The translations under genes and the position numbers were made by a program. A stretch of DNA of 64,000 bases from the NCBI RefSeq assembly GCF_000017205.1, contig NC_009656.1:2546001-2610000 (forward strand), read 5' to 3'. Shown here piece after piece: positions 48,804-63,574 of the stretch; positions within the stretch are counted from its first letter, which is position 1, and each line of letters opens with the position of its first letter. Under the pieces are notes generated by a model. The model saw only the letters and a program-made list of their open reading frames with translations. It did no database searches and was not told the DNA's origin. This DNA comes from Pseudomonas paraeruginosa PA7 (GTDB taxonomy: Bacteria; Pseudomonadota; Gammaproteobacteria; Pseudomonadales; Pseudomonadaceae).

Positions 48804-50399
48804 TCAGTGGAACTGGTTCATGGTGTTGTCCTTGCCGCTTGCCTTCAGAGCCGCTTCGCCAGCGAAGTACTCCTTGTGGTTGTCGCCGATGTCGGAACCC
48901 GCCATGTTCTGGTGCTTGACGCAGGCGATGCCCTGGCGCAGTTCCTGGCGCTGCACGCCCTTCACGTAGGCCAGCATGCCTTCGTCGGCGAAGTAGCCCT
49001 TGGCCAGGTTGTCGGTGGACAGCGCGGCGGTGTGGTAGGTCGGCAGGGTGATCAGGTGGTGGAAGATGCCGGCGTGGGCCGAGCCGTCACGCTGGAAGGT
49101 GCGGATCTTCTCGTCGGCGACCTTGGCCAGCTCGGTGTCGTCGTACTCGACGCTCATCAGCTTGGCGCGGTCGTAGGCGGAAACGTCCTTGCCTTCGGCG
49201 ACGAACGCATCGAACACCTGCTGGCGGAAGTTCAGGGTCCAGTTGAAGGACGGGCTGTTGTTGTAGACCAGCTTGGCGTTCGGGATCACTTCGCGGATGC
49301 GGTCGACCATCGCCTTGATCTGGCCGACGTGTGGCTTCTCGGTTTCGATCCAGAGCAGGTCGGCACCGTTCTGCAACGAGGTGATGCAGTCCAGGACGCA
49401 GCGGTCTTCGCCAGTGCCCTTGCGGAACTGGAACAGGTTGGAGGCCAGGCGCTTCGGACGCAGCAGCTTGCCATCGCGCTTGATCACCACGTCGCCGTTG
49501 CCCAGCTCGGCCTCGGAGATTTCCTCGCAATCCAGGAACGAGTTGTACAGGTCGCCCAGGTCGCCCGGCTCGTTGGTCACGGCGATCTGCTTGGTCAGAC
49601 CGGCGCCCAGGGAGTCGGTACGGGCGACGATCACGCCATCGTCCACGCCCAGTTCGAGGAAGGCGTAGCGAACGGCATTGATCTTGGCGAGGAAGTCGCT
49701 GTGCGGAACAGTGACCTTGCCGTCCTGGTGACCGCACTGCTTCTCGTCGGACACCTGGTTCTCGATCTGGATGCAGCAGGCGCCGGCTTCGATCATCTTC
49801 TTGGCCAGCAGGTAGGTGGCCTCGGCGTTGCCGAAACCGGCGTCGATGTCGGCGATGATCGGTACCACGTGGGTCTCGAAGTTGTCGATCTGCGCCTGCA
49901 GCTCGGCTTCCTTGGCCTTGTCGCCAGCGGCGCGGGCAGCGTCCAGGCCGGTGAACAGCAGGTCCAGTTCGCGGGCGTCAGCCTGGCGCAGGAAGGTGTA
50001 CAGCTCTTCGATCAGGCCGGAAACCGCGGTCTTCTCGTGCATGGACTGGTCCGGCAGCGGGCCGAAGTCGGAGCGCAGCGCGGCGACCATCCAGCCGGAC
50101 AGGTAGAGGTAGCGCTTGTTGGTGGTCTTCAGGTGCTTCTTGATCGAGATCAGCTTCTGCTGCCCGATGAAACCGTGCCAGCAGCCCAGCGACTGGGTGT
50201 AGACGGAGGAGTCCGCATCGTACTCGGCCATGTCCTTGCGCATGATGGCCGCGGTGTACTTGGCGATATCCAGGCCGGTCTTGAAGCGGTTCTGGATACG
50301 CATGCGAGCTGCGTACTCGGGGTTGATCGCGCTCCAGCTGCTGCCGTTCTTCTCTTTCAGCGCGGCAACTGCCTTGATCTCGTTCTGATATGCGGACAT
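48804..50399 (-). CDS. aceA: Isocitrate lyase
   Basis: 531 residues, the long ICL class found in Pseudomonas. The active-site motif is QCGHQDGK (catalytic Cys in the KKCGH position, here KQCGH) with Mg-binding acidic residues in IIADIDAGFG. It splits isocitrate into succinate and glyoxylate for the glyoxylate shunt, and competes with idh/icd, both in this window. Start at MSAYQNEIKA after AAGGA. Terminator downstream. Confidence 0.98.
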   Translation of the reverse strand: MSAYQNEIKAVAALKEKNGSSWSAINPEYAARMRIQNRFKTGLDIAKYTAAIMRKDMAEYDADSSVYTQSLGCWHGFIGQQKLISIKKHLKTTNKRYLYLSGWMVAALRSDFGPLPDQSMHEKTAVSGLIEELYTFLRQADARELDLLFTGLDAARAAGDKAKEAELQAQIDNFETHVVPIIADIDAGFGNAEATYLLAKKMIEAGACCIQIENQVSDEKQCGHQDGKVTVPHSDFLAKINAVRYAFLELGVDDGVIVARTDSLGAGLTKQIAVTNEPGDLGDLYNSFLDCEEISEAELGNGDVVIKRDGKLLRPKRLASNLFQFRKGTGEDRCVLDCITSLQNGADLLWIETEKPHVGQIKAMVDRIREVIPNAKLVYNNSPSFNWTLNFRQQVFDAFVAEGKDVSAYDRAKLMSVEYDDTELAKVADEKIRTFQRDGSAHAGIFHHLITLPTYHTAALSTDNLAKGYFADEGMLAYVKGVQRQELRQGIACVKHQNMAGSDIGDNHKEYFAGEAALKASGKDNTMNQFH

Positions 50400-50990
50400 G
50401 GTCAATCCTTCAAGAAATGTATTGGTTGAGCACCGACTGACCCACTCAAAACCTGCTGGTGAAGGTTGTCTTGCGGGTGGCTCACCGCTGCATGGCGAGA
50501 GAATGACCGTGGCGAAGAATGACGCCGGAGGAGGGGGTGGAGACGAACAGTTCGCGGACCGTGCTCCTCGACTGGCAAGCGCCGTCCGGCTCGTGGCTGC
50601 CGGTGGGCGACTCGCTGCCGAGTCTTTCGATCTGGCTGATACGTAAACGCTTCCCCGTCCCTCAGGACAACTTCGTTCCAGTCGCAATCTCGTCAAGCCG
50701 CCTTGTGGGCGGATCGGCGCGGTGGAGGCCGAGGGCGTATCGGCGCAGACACCGGGGGCTCGTCGTTGCAGAGCCCCTGATTAGCGGGAGCGGGGCCATC
50801 ATGCTCTGGAAAAAATCCTTCGTCAAACCTTTTGTAGTGTTTTTTCAAGGCTACTACACGAAGGTCTAAGAGTGACCGGATGGTCTTGTCTGGTCGAGAT
50901 GATTCCGAATGGATCGAAAATGCTCGCAAAAGCCCGCGCTCCGGGGCTTTGCCGGAGCGTGGCGGAAAATCTTCCGGGGGCTGCCGTCGG
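50400..50990. other. Long regulatory region upstream of aceA
   Basis: About 590 bp with no supported gene; overlapping frames on both strands lack codon signature. It must carry the aceA promoter and possibly a long leader. The part near 50780-50870 is AT-rich and contains a dyad listed separately. No terminator for the convergent-side secretin gene was identified with certainty; 50931-50985 holds GC-rich self-complementary runs. Confidence 0.5.
50833..50858. promoter_or_regulatory. TGTAGT...ACTACA dyad upstream of aceA
   Basis: Six-base inverted arms TGTAGT and ACTACA with 14 nt between them. Half-sites of this type are used by RpiR-family regulators (RccR/HexR), and RccR controls aceA in pseudomonads; the motif is recalled, not checked, and the spacing is wider than I expect. 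Confidence 0.35.
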
Positions 50991-51812
50991 TCAGTCGAGC
51001 GCTTCGACTTTCAGGCGCAGGCTGGTGTCGTCGCGTCCCTGGGTGGAGTAGCGGCGGACGAAACCGCGCTGGTCGGCCTGGTTCTGCTCGCTGACGCCGC
51101 CGAAGGTGATCCATTCGCCGAGCTTGCCGCTGACCCGGGTGTCGGTGCTCTGGGTATCGATGACGCCGGGATGGCTCTGGCTGAGGCGGTCATTGCTGGA
51201 GCTGATGGTGACGTGCACCAGGTTGCCGGTCAGGGTCGCGGTGACGTAGAAGCCGCGGTTGACGTTGCGGTATTCGGTCTGGCTGTAGATCTGTCCGTAG
51301 GGGCCGGTGGCGGTGCTGGTGATGGGCACGCTCTGGCCGACCTGGATCAGCGCCGGGTAGCCTTCGGTGGCCTGGACCTGCTGGGTGCCGCCGGCGCGGC
51401 TGTCGGTGGAGCGGCGGATGATGCGCACGCGATCCTTGCCGTCGACTTCGCCGCGGCCGCTCTGGATCTCCACGTTGCCGGCGCTGGCCGAGCCGTCCAC
51501 CGAATAACCGTGGCTGTCCTGTTGCAGGTTCTGGCTGGTGTCGACGGTGATCAGCAGGCGATGCGGGCGCGAGTCGATCTGTTGCAGGACGGATTGCAGT
51601 TCGCGGATCTTCGCCGGCTCGGCGTTGACGATCAACTGGTTGCCGTAGGCGCTGACCTTGCCTTCGCTGCCGATGACCGATTGGGCCACCGCTATCACGT
51701 CGTCGGCGGTGCGGTAGTTGAGCGGGATCACTTCGGTGCGTGGAGCGGCCGAGGCGCCGAGGGCGAGCGTCGCCAGCAGGGAAGAGAACAGGATGGTGCG
51801 CAACAGGGTCAC
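50991..51812 (-). CDS. Periplasmic secretin-N-domain protein
   Basis: 273 residues with signal peptide (ending LALGASA). Residues 25-95 fit a secretin N-domain (IPLNYRTADDVIAVAQSVIG...VNAEPAKIRELQSVLQQIDSRP), followed by a beta-rich domain that resembles the start of secretin but lacks the pore-forming gate. Probably a stand-alone periplasmic protein. Its GTG start overlaps the stop of the PLD-like gene by 4 nt. Confidence 0.78.
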   Translation of the reverse strand: MTLLRTILFSSLLATLALGASAAPRTEVIPLNYRTADDVIAVAQSVIGSEGKVSAYGNQLIVNAEPAKIRELQSVLQQIDSRPHRLLITVDTSQNLQQDSHGYSVDGSASAGNVEIQSGRGEVDGKDRVRIIRRSTDSRAGGTQQVQATEGYPALIQVGQSVPITSTATGPYGQIYSQTEYRNVNRGFYVTATLTGNLVHVTISSSNDRLSQSHPGVIDTQSTDTRVSGKLGEWITFGGVSEQNQADQRGFVRRYSTQGRDDTSLRLKVEALD

Positions 51813-52432
51813 AGGAGGAGGCTCCGCAGGTCCGGGTCGGAAAGACTGGTGTTCCAGGCCCGTTCGAAGCGAGCCTGGAGCTGGCGCACCCGCCCGGCGG
51901 CCCGGTAGCAGGCGTAGCCCGCCGGTTGCGCCGGATGTGGGCGCAGCAGCAGACCCTGCTCGTCGGCCAGGAGGAAGGCGTCGTCTTCTCTAGGGTAGTC
52001 CGGGTTGAGGCGGCGGATCAGGCAGTTGCTCGACAGGCGGCGCGAAAGCGTGATCAGGCGGTGGCCGTTGCGCACGGCCTGGGTGCTGTCGCCGACAAGG
52101 ATGCGCAGGCGGTTGCGCGGATTGGCCAGGAGGAAGCGGGTGCAGGCGTCCTGGACGCTGCTGTGGTGGTAGAGCCAGGGTTCCAGGTCGGGACTGTACA
52201 GGCACAACGAGCGGCGGGCCTGCTGCAGCAGTGCCAGGGCGTGGGCGCGGGCCTGTTGCGGTTGCTCGAAGCGCTCCAGCGGTTGGTGCTCGCCGAGCCG
52301 GAACGGCGCCGCTTCCGGAGATTGCGCAGGCGCCGCGTCGCTCGCCGGGTTGTGCACGGCAAAGCGCCCCGGAGAGCTGAACTCGATGGCCGGCAGGTCG
52401 GCCGGCGCGGACTCCGGGGCGTCGTCGTGCAT
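51809..52432 (-). CDS. PLD-like/DUF7931 protein
   Basis: 207 residues. The middle resembles a phospholipase-D-like half domain (QQARRSLCLYSPDLEPWLYHH, FLLANPRNRLRILVGDS) but no HKD motif is seen, so it is probably inactive or a binding domain. No signal or membrane segment. Cotranscribed with the secretin-domain gene downstream and the acetyltransferase upstream. Confidence 0.7.
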   Translation of the reverse strand: MHDDAPESAPADLPAIEFSSPGRFAVHNPASDAAPAQSPEAAPFRLGEHQPLERFEQPQQARAHALALLQQARRSLCLYSPDLEPWLYHHSSVQDACTRFLLANPRNRLRILVGDSTQAVRNGHRLITLSRRLSSNCLIRRLNPDYPREDDAFLLADEQGLLLRPHPAQPAGYACYRAAGRVRQLQARFERAWNTSLSDPDLRSLLL

Positions 52433-52438
52433 CGGGCC

Positions 52439-52864
52439 TCAGTCGCTGTCGCGGACCATGTCGACGTGAGGCAGGCCGGCATCGAGGAACTCGCCGCTGT
52501 CGACCTTGAAGCCCAGTCGCTCGTAGAAGGGAATGGCATAGACCTGGGCGGTCAGCAACTGGCGCTTCAGGCCGCGTCGCTCGGCTTCCGCGATGGCCGC
52601 GCGCATCAGCGCGTCGCCGACCTTCAGGCCGCGCCAGTCCTTGAGCACCGAGACCCTGCCGATGTGGCCGTCGCCCAGCAGGCGCGCGGTGCCGATCGCG
52701 TATTCGCCTTCATAGGCGAGAAAATGCACGGCTTCGTCGTCTTCGGCGTCCCATTCCAGTTCCGGCGGAACCGACTGTTCGGCAATGAAGACCGCTTCGC
52801 GGATGCGGCGCAGCTCGGCATTGTCCTTCTGCCAGTCGGCTACGCGTACGCGGATCTTATTCAT
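52439..52864 (-). CDS. GNAT N-acetyltransferase
   Basis: 141 residues, ElaA/YjdJ-like GNAT fold with the acetyl-CoA P-loop V-L-K-D-W-R-G-L-K-V-G-D and FYERLGFK near the end. Substrate unknown. ATG at 52864 after GGAG, overlapping the roxA stop by 8 nt. Longer reading upstream lies inside roxA. Confidence 0.88.
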   Translation of the reverse strand: MNKIRVRVADWQKDNAELRRIREAVFIAEQSVPPELEWDAEDDEAVHFLAYEGEYAIGTARLLGDGHIGRVSVLKDWRGLKVGDALMRAAIAEAERRGLKRQLLTAQVYAIPFYERLGFKVDSGEFLDAGLPHVDMVRDSD

Positions 52865-54026
52865 CTGCAAACTCCAAACTGCCCTGTTTGACCAACTCCG
52901 CCAACAGCTTACGCGCATCGTCATCGGCCAGCCATTGGCCGAGGTTTTCCAGATGCAACGCATCGGCCGAGCAGACCAGCTTCAGCAGTTCCTTGAGCTG
53001 GCCGGGCAGGAGTACGCTCTGGCCGCTGGCGAACAGCACCAGGCCGATGTCGATCTCGCTCCAGGCCAGGCGTGCGCTGGGGTTGCGCACCAGCAGCGCG
53101 CCATCCTCGAGGGCGCCGAACAGCTCCTCTTCGGGGATATCCTCGCCGGCAACCAGTTCAGGATAGCGCGGCTCGGTCATGAACTGGCCGAACCAGGTCA
53201 GCAGCAGGCGCTCGTCGCTCATGTGTTCCTGGATCAGGCCCTGCAGGCGCTCGAGGGCGTCGCGCTGGATCTGGTGCGGATCGTCGCCCACCGGCTGCAG
53301 GCCGGCGTCGCTGTAGCGTTCCTCGTCGGAGAGGAACTGACCGAGGAAGTCGGTGAAGTGGGTCAGCACCTCGGCGGCGCTGGGGGCGCGGAAACCGATC
53401 GAGTAGGTCATGCATTCGTCTTCGGCGATGCCGTAGTGGGCCAGGCGCGGCGGCAGGTAGAGCATGTCGCCGGGCTCCAGGACCCACTCATCGCTCTGCT
53501 CGAAGTCGGCGAGGATGCGCAGGTCGGCGTGCTCGCGCAGCGGGCTGTCGGCGCTGCACACCTGGCCGACCTTCCAGCGCCGGCGCCCGTGGCTCTGGAG
53601 CAGGAACACGTCGTAGTTGTCGAAGTGCGGACCGACGCCGCCGCCGGGCGCGGCATAGCTGATCATCACGTCGTCGATCCGCCAACTGGGAAGGAAACGG
53701 AACCGCTCCAGCAGTTCGGCGACTTCCGGAACGAACTGGTCGACCGCCTGCACCAGCAGGGTCCAGTCCTGTTCCGGCAGGTGCTTGTAGTCCTCCTCCT
53801 GGAACGGGCCGCGGCGCATTTCCCAGGGGGTTTTCCCGTGTTCGAGGACGATGCGCGATTCCACTGTTTCCTCCAGCGACAGGCCGGCCAGCTCGTCGGC
53901 GGACAGTGGGCTTTCGAAGTCCGGGATCGCCTGGCGGACCAGCAGCGGCTTGCGCTGCCAGTAGTCGCGGAGGAATTCGGCAGCGGTCAGCCCGCCCAGA
54001 AGTTGCAGGGGAGTATCAGCATTCAT
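52857..54026 (-). CDS. roxA: Ribosomal protein uL16 arginine hydroxylase (YcfD/RoxA)
   Basis: 389 residues of the JmjC-type cupin 2-oxoglutarate oxygenases. The iron site HxD is in GPHFDNYDVFLLQ, with a distal His in LPPRLAHYG. The E. coli homologue hydroxylates Arg81 of ribosomal protein uL16; same role is inferred. A winged-helix C-terminus follows. ATG after AAGGA, terminator of purB just upstream. Confidence 0.9.
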   Translation of the reverse strand: MNADTPLQLLGGLTAAEFLRDYWQRKPLLVRQAIPDFESPLSADELAGLSLEETVESRIVLEHGKTPWEMRRGPFQEEDYKHLPEQDWTLLVQAVDQFVPEVAELLERFRFLPSWRIDDVMISYAAPGGGVGPHFDNYDVFLLQSHGRRRWKVGQVCSADSPLREHADLRILADFEQSDEWVLEPGDMLYLPPRLAHYGIAEDECMTYSIGFRAPSAAEVLTHFTDFLGQFLSDEERYSDAGLQPVGDDPHQIQRDALERLQGLIQEHMSDERLLLTWFGQFMTEPRYPELVAGEDIPEEELFGALEDGALLVRNPSARLAWSEIDIGLVLFASGQSVLLPGQLKELLKLVCSADALHLENLGQWLADDDARKLLAELVKQGSLEFADE

Positions 54027-54042
54027 GGATAAGTCCTTGAAA

Positions 54043-54067
54043 CAAAAACGCCCGGCACAGCCGGGCG
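54043..54067 (-). terminator. Rho-independent terminator of purB
   Basis: CGCCCGGC and GCCGGGCG around ACA; on the minus strand it is followed by TTTTTGTTT. Confidence 0.85.
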
Positions 54068-54085
54068 TGCAAAAGGGTTGCGTGC

Positions 54086-55531
<1,446 letters not shown>

Positions 55532-56416
55532 TCAGCGGGGCCTTTCGGCGGAGCGGTTACCCAGCAGGGGGATCAGGCTGGCGGCGAAGATCAGTGCGGC
55601 GCCGAGCAGCGATGTGTGGCTGGGCAGTTCGTCCCAGCGCAGCCAGGCGATCACCCCGGCGAACACGATGGCCATGTAGGCGATCGGCCCGATCACTCCC
55701 GGAGAGGCCAGGGCATAAGCCTGCGACATGGTCAGTTGGCCAAGGCTGGCGAACAGTCCGGCAGCGAGCAGCAGGAGCAGTTCGTGGCCGTTCAGCGGCT
55801 GCCAGGCCCAGGCCAGCGGCACGGCGGAGAACAGCGCGCCGAACAGGGCGAAATAGAACACGATGCGATAGGCCGGCTCGCTGTCGCTCATTTCGCGGAT
55901 CGAGACGAAGGCGCAGGCGGCCATCAGGCTGGAGGCGACACCGACCAGGGCGATCGGCGCCACTACCGCGCCGCTGGGCCTGGCCACCAGCAGCACGCCG
56001 AGGAAGCCGACCAGGGTGGCGCCCATCATCCGGCGGGTCAGCGGCTCCTTGATCCACAGGTGTGCGATCAGCGGGGTGAACACCGGCGCGGCATAGCTGA
56101 ACAGCATGGCGTCGGTCAGCGGCAGGTGGGCGAGGGCGTAGAAGTAGCAATACATGCCGCCCAGGCCGTAGGTGGTGCGCAGCAGGTGCGACAGCGGGCG
56201 GCGGGTGCGCAGCGGGCCGATACCGCGGGTCAGCGCCAGGGGCAGGAAGAACAGCACGCCGACGAGGTTGCGGAAGAACACCACGGTTTCGTTGTTGACG
56301 GTGCTGGAAGCCTCGCGGATCAGGCCGCCCATCAGGGCGAAGAATAGCGCTGAAAGAGCCAGCATGGCGGCGCCCTGGGTCGGGCTGTTGCGCCGTTGTG
56401 GCTGGCTCTCGGCCAT
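55532..56416 (-). CDS. EamA/RhaT-family drug/metabolite transporter
   Basis: 294 residues, ten membrane helices in two five-helix repeats (EamA), opening MLALSALFFALMGGLIREAS. DMT-type exporter of unknown substrate. It starts 2 nt after hflD and precedes purB by 75 nt. Confidence 0.88.
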   Translation of the reverse strand: MAESQPQRRNSPTQGAAMLALSALFFALMGGLIREASSTVNNETVVFFRNLVGVLFFLPLALTRGIGPLRTRRPLSHLLRTTYGLGGMYCYFYALAHLPLTDAMLFSYAAPVFTPLIAHLWIKEPLTRRMMGATLVGFLGVLLVARPSGAVVAPIALVGVASSLMAACAFVSIREMSDSEPAYRIVFYFALFGALFSAVPLAWAWQPLNGHELLLLLAAGLFASLGQLTMSQAYALASPGVIGPIAYMAIVFAGVIAWLRWDELPSHTSLLGAALIFAASLIPLLGNRSAERPR

Positions 56417-56418
56417 GG

Positions 56419-57039
56419 CTAGCCGCGCAGCAGGAGGTAGAGTTCGTTGAGCAGTCGGCGCCGGCTGAACACCATCTGCCAGCGGCTGCCGCCCAGCTGC
56501 CGCCAGAGTCGCGCCGAGCGGATACCGGCGAGCAGCAGGGCGCGGATCCGCGCGGCGTTGCTGCTGACCTGCAGGTGGCGCATGTCGCCGTGTACCTGGA
56601 TGCGCTGGCGGAAGGTGCTGAGGGTGTCCTGGTAGATGCTGGCGAACGAGGCGATGACGTTTTCGTGGACCAGGCCGAAGTGCTGGACCTGCTGTTCGAC
56701 CTGGTCGAGACGCTGGCCGATCAGGTCGAGCATGTCGCCGCGCTTGTCCAGTTGCCGTTCCAGGGTCAGCATCGCCAGGGCGTAGCGCAGCGGTTCGCGC
56801 TGCAGGCTGCCGGGCTTGCGTTCCAGGGCGCTGGCCAGGGCCTTGAAGCCGTCGCGCAGGTTGAGGGTGTCGCCACCGTAGACGTCCAGGGTGCTGGCCG
56901 GGTTGCGCGCCAGCAGGCTGCCGAGCATGCAGCCCAGCGGGGCTTCGCTGATCTGCCCGGTGCGTGCCAGCTTGTCGACCAGTGCTGCGGATTCGAAGAC
57001 GGCGCCGAGGGCGATAAGTTGCTGGCGCGAATCGCTCAC
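56419..57039 (-). CDS. hflD: HflD, high-frequency-lysogenisation protein
   Basis: 206 residues, all-helical, the family that in E. coli interacts with the phage lambda CII regulator; cellular role otherwise unclear. Starts GTG at 57039 with a 4-nt overlap with mnmA, as in many gamma-proteobacteria. Confidence 0.95.
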   Translation of the reverse strand: MSDSRQQLIALGAVFESAALVDKLARTGQISEAPLGCMLGSLLARNPASTLDVYGGDTLNLRDGFKALASALERKPGSLQREPLRYALAMLTLERQLDKRGDMLDLIGQRLDQVEQQVQHFGLVHENVIASFASIYQDTLSTFRQRIQVHGDMRHLQVSSNAARIRALLLAGIRSARLWRQLGGSRWQMVFSRRRLLNELYLLLRG

Positions 57040-58163
57040 GGGCGTCCTCCGAAGTCCCAGGCTTCCGCCGTTTCGATCACGCCGCCGCCGAGGCAGACCT
57101 CGCCGTCGTAGAACACCACCGATTGCCCCGGGGTCACGGCGCGCTGCGGTTCGTCGAACACCGCGCGGTAGCCGTCGGCGGTTTTCTCCAGGACGCAGTC
57201 CTGGTCGCTCTGCCGGTAGCGCACCTTGGCCCGCAGGCGGCGTGGCCGCTCCAGTTCGACCGGGTTGACCCAGTAGATTCGCGAGGCCAGCAGGGCGCGG
57301 GAGAACAGCAGCGGGTGGTCGTTGCCCTGGCCGACCAGCAGCACGTTGCGCTGCAGGTCCTTGCCGAGCACGTACCAGGGGTCGTCGCCGGCTTCCTTGA
57401 GGCCGCCGATGCCGAGGCCCTGGCGCTGGCCGATGGTGTGGTACATCAGGCCGCTGTGGCGGCCGATGACCTTGCCTTCGGTGGTCTCGATGTCGCCGGG
57501 CTGGGCCGGCAGGTATTGCTTGAGGAAGTCGGTGAAACGCCGCTCGCCGATGAAGCAGATGCCGGTGGAATCCTTCTTCTTCGCCGTGGCCAGGCCGTGC
57601 TTCTCGGCGATGGCGCGGACTTCCGGCTTCTCCAGTTCGCCGACCGGGAACAGGCTGCGGGCGATCTGCTCGCCGCCCACCGCGTGCAGGAAGTAGCTCT
57701 GGTCCTTGTTCGGGTCCAGGCCCTTGAGCAGTTCGGTGCGCCCGTCGAGGTCGCGGCGACGCACATAATGGCCAGTGGCGATCAGGTCGGCGCCGAGCAT
57801 CAGCGCGTAGTCGAGGAAGGCCTTGAACTTGATCTCGCGGTTGCAGAGGATGTCCGGGTTCGGCGTGCGGCCGGCCTTGTACTCGGCGAGGAAGTGCTCG
57901 AACACGTTGTCCCAGTATTCCGCCGCGAAGTTCGCCGTGTGCAGCTTGATGCCGATCCGGTCGCAGACGGCCTGGGCGTCGGCCAGGTCCTCGCGGGCGG
58001 TACAGTATTCGGTGCCGTCGTCCTCGTCCCAGTTCTTCATGAACAGGCCTTCGACCTGGTAGCCCTGCTGCTGCAGGAGCAGGGCGGAGACGGACGAGTC
58101 GACGCCGCCGGACATGCCGACGATCACGCGCTCGCGGCGTGGGGTGGGGGCGGATTCAGACAT
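57036..58163 (-). CDS. mnmA: tRNA-specific 2-thiouridylase
   Basis: 375 residues; 2-thiolates U34 of Glu, Gln and Lys tRNAs. P-loop SGGVDSS at the N-terminus, catalytic Cys pair in [11 protein letters not shown] and [10 protein letters not shown]. Complete for the family. Overlaps hflD. Confidence 0.98.
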   Translation of the reverse strand: MSESAPTPRRERVIVGMSGGVDSSVSALLLQQQGYQVEGLFMKNWDEDDGTEYCTAREDLADAQAVCDRIGIKLHTANFAAEYWDNVFEHFLAEYKAGRTPNPDILCNREIKFKAFLDYALMLGADLIATGHYVRRRDLDGRTELLKGLDPNKDQSYFLHAVGGEQIARSLFPVGELEKPEVRAIAEKHGLATAKKKDSTGICFIGERRFTDFLKQYLPAQPGDIETTEGKVIGRHSGLMYHTIGQRQGLGIGGLKEAGDDPWYVLGKDLQRNVLLVGQGNDHPLLFSRALLASRIYWVNPVELERPRRLRAKVRYRQSDQDCVLEKTADGYRAVFDEPQRAVTPGQSVVFYDGEVCLGGGVIETAEAWDFGGRP

Positions 58164-58206
58164 AGCGATCAGGCGTCACGGGCGAATTCGTAAAACGCGG
58201 ATTCTA

Positions 58207-58677
58207 TCAGGCCTGGGGCGAAGAGGGCGACACGTGGCTGTCGCGGATCAGCGCCAGGGGGTAGCGGTCGCCGGCCAGATAGTCGTCGATGCAGCGCAGC
58301 ACCAGGTGGCTGCGCCAGCGTTGCGGCTGGGCGGCCAGCTCGTCGCGGGTCAGCCAGCGCGGACCGATGATGCCGTGGTCCAGGGCGCGTTCGGGATGGT
58401 GGCGCACGGGGCGGGCGGCGAAGCAGACGCGCTGGTAGGTGACGCCGTTGGACGGCGCGGTGTACAGGTAGATGCCGGTGACTGCGCTCAGCTCGACCTC
58501 CCAGCCGGTTTCCTCGAGGGTTTCGCGCAGGGCGGCCTCGAGCAGGCTTTCGGCGGGTTCCAGGTGGCCGGCGGGCTGGTTCAGCACCTCGCGGCCGTCG
58601 GCTCGTTCCTCGACCAGCAGGAAGCGGCCCTGGTCCTCGACGATGGTCGCTACGGTGACATGGGGGTGCCAGCTCAT
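58207..58677 (-). CDS. Nudix hydrolase (NudJ type)
   Basis: 156 residues with a full Nudix box GHLEPAESLLEAALRETLEETGWE at about 37-60. NudJ acts on nucleoside di- and triphosphates and HMP-PP in E. coli and sits next to mnmA there also. ATG MSWHPHVTVA. Confidence 0.92.
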   Translation of the reverse strand: MSWHPHVTVATIVEDQGRFLLVEERADGREVLNQPAGHLEPAESLLEAALRETLEETGWEVELSAVTGIYLYTAPSNGVTYQRVCFAARPVRHHPERALDHGIIGPRWLTRDELAAQPQRWRSHLVLRCIDDYLAGDRYPLALIRDSHVSPSSPQA

Positions 58678-58709
58678 GGATGTCTCCTCGATACGGAAAA
58701 GGCCTCGAT

Positions 58710-58742
58710 AAAAAAGAAACCCCGGGCGTAGGCCCGGGGTTT
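58710..58742 (-). terminator. Rho-independent terminator of idh
   Basis: Arms AAACCCCGGGC and GCCCGGGGTTT, 4-nt loop; followed on the minus strand by T-rich TTTTTT. Confidence 0.85.
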
Positions 58743-58766
58743 CCTGCTTCGTTCAGCGTGACGCCA

Positions 58767-60992
<2,226 letters not shown>

Positions 60993-61350
60993 CTACGGTA
61001 ACTCTCTTTTTTGCTGGGCGCGCACAGAGTCTCGATACGCGTTGGTGGACGCGATGCCTTCGCTCAACATCGGGTTGAATCGAAATCGAGATATGCCGCG
61101 GGATATAGGGGCGCCAGTAGAGCGTTGTACGGCGGGATCATGGTGGCGAGCCCGCCGCTGCGAGGGGAGAGGGTCTGGTCCCAGACTGCTCGGACCTCGA
61201 TGACTGCGAAGTCATGCCGCGCAGTATACCATCCTCTCGATGGGCTGATGCGCTCGCCGGTTTAGACTAAGGAAGATGTGGTTTCCAGGCGGCCAACTGG
61301 GCTACCCTAGAAGGCTGCAACAGGGTTTTAACCACAACACGGAGTTCAGC
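60993..61350. other. Divergent idh/icd promoter region
   Basis: About 358 bp with no supported coding sequence, holding promoters for idh (leftwards) and icd (rightwards). No clear operator palindrome was identified. The two TCA isozymes share this region and could be balanced here. Confidence 0.5.
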
Positions 61351-62607
<1,257 letters not shown>

Positions 62608-62629
62608 GAAGGGCCGCCGCCCGAACGAG

Positions 62630-62657
62630 AAAAAGGCCGGTTCGCACCGGCCTTTTT
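62630..62657. terminator. Bidirectional terminator between icd and cspD
   Basis: AAAAAGGCCGGT and ACCGGCCTTTTT around a 4-nt loop (tcgc), with T-runs on both strands, serving convergent icd and cspD. Confidence 0.9.
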
Positions 62658-62680
62658 CATTTCCGCGTCCGCGCTGGTGC

Positions 62681-62953
62681 TCAGGCTTCGATCGGCGACG
62701 CCTGGGGCTCCTCGAGCGGGGTGGGGGCGGAGGATGCGGCGGTTGTCGCGGTGGCGGGACTGATGTTGATGGCGTGCAGTCCCTTCGGTCCCTGGATGAT
62801 CTCGAAATTGACCGGCTGGCCCGCCTTGAGTGTCTTGTAACCGTCCATCTGAATGGCCGAGTAATGGGCGAACAGGTCCTCATCTCGGCCCTCGGCCAGG
62901 ATGAACCCGTAGCCCTTGGCGTTGTTGAACCACTTGACCTTACCGCTGAGCAT
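62681..62953 (-). CDS. cspD: CspD, cold-shock-domain protein
   Basis: 90 residues: cold-shock domain with RNP motifs KGYGFI and DLFAHYS (residues about 13-36), then an Ala/Pro-rich tail longer than in standard Csp. In E. coli CspD inhibits replication in stationary phase. Start at 62953 with AGAGGG 8 nt ahead; an ATG two codons earlier is too near that site. Divergent from clpS. Confidence 0.95.
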   Translation of the reverse strand: MLSGKVKWFNNAKGYGFILAEGRDEDLFAHYSAIQMDGYKTLKAGQPVNFEIIQGPKGLHAINISPATATTAASSAPTPLEEPQASPIEA

Positions 62954-63076
62954 GCTCATATCCCTCTGCAAAGGACTCCAACGCTGGAGTATCATCCACT
63001 ACGATCCCGCGTCCGACCTGGGTCATGACGGGTGCGGAACCCCTGATACCCTGTAGGGGTATTCCATTGTTTGTAA

Positions 63077-63547
<471 letters not shown>

Positions 63548-63574
63548 TCGGATGTTTGGGAGCGAGGTGAAGCC

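Noticed and set aside
50519..50869. Open frame upstream of aceA
   Set aside because: No start signal, no domain, composition like non-coding DNA.
63046..63062. ATACCC-TGTAG-GGGTAT palindrome between cspD and clpS
   Set aside because: Six-base arms only; could be an operator, but no known regulator matches and the evidence is too thin to list it as a feature.
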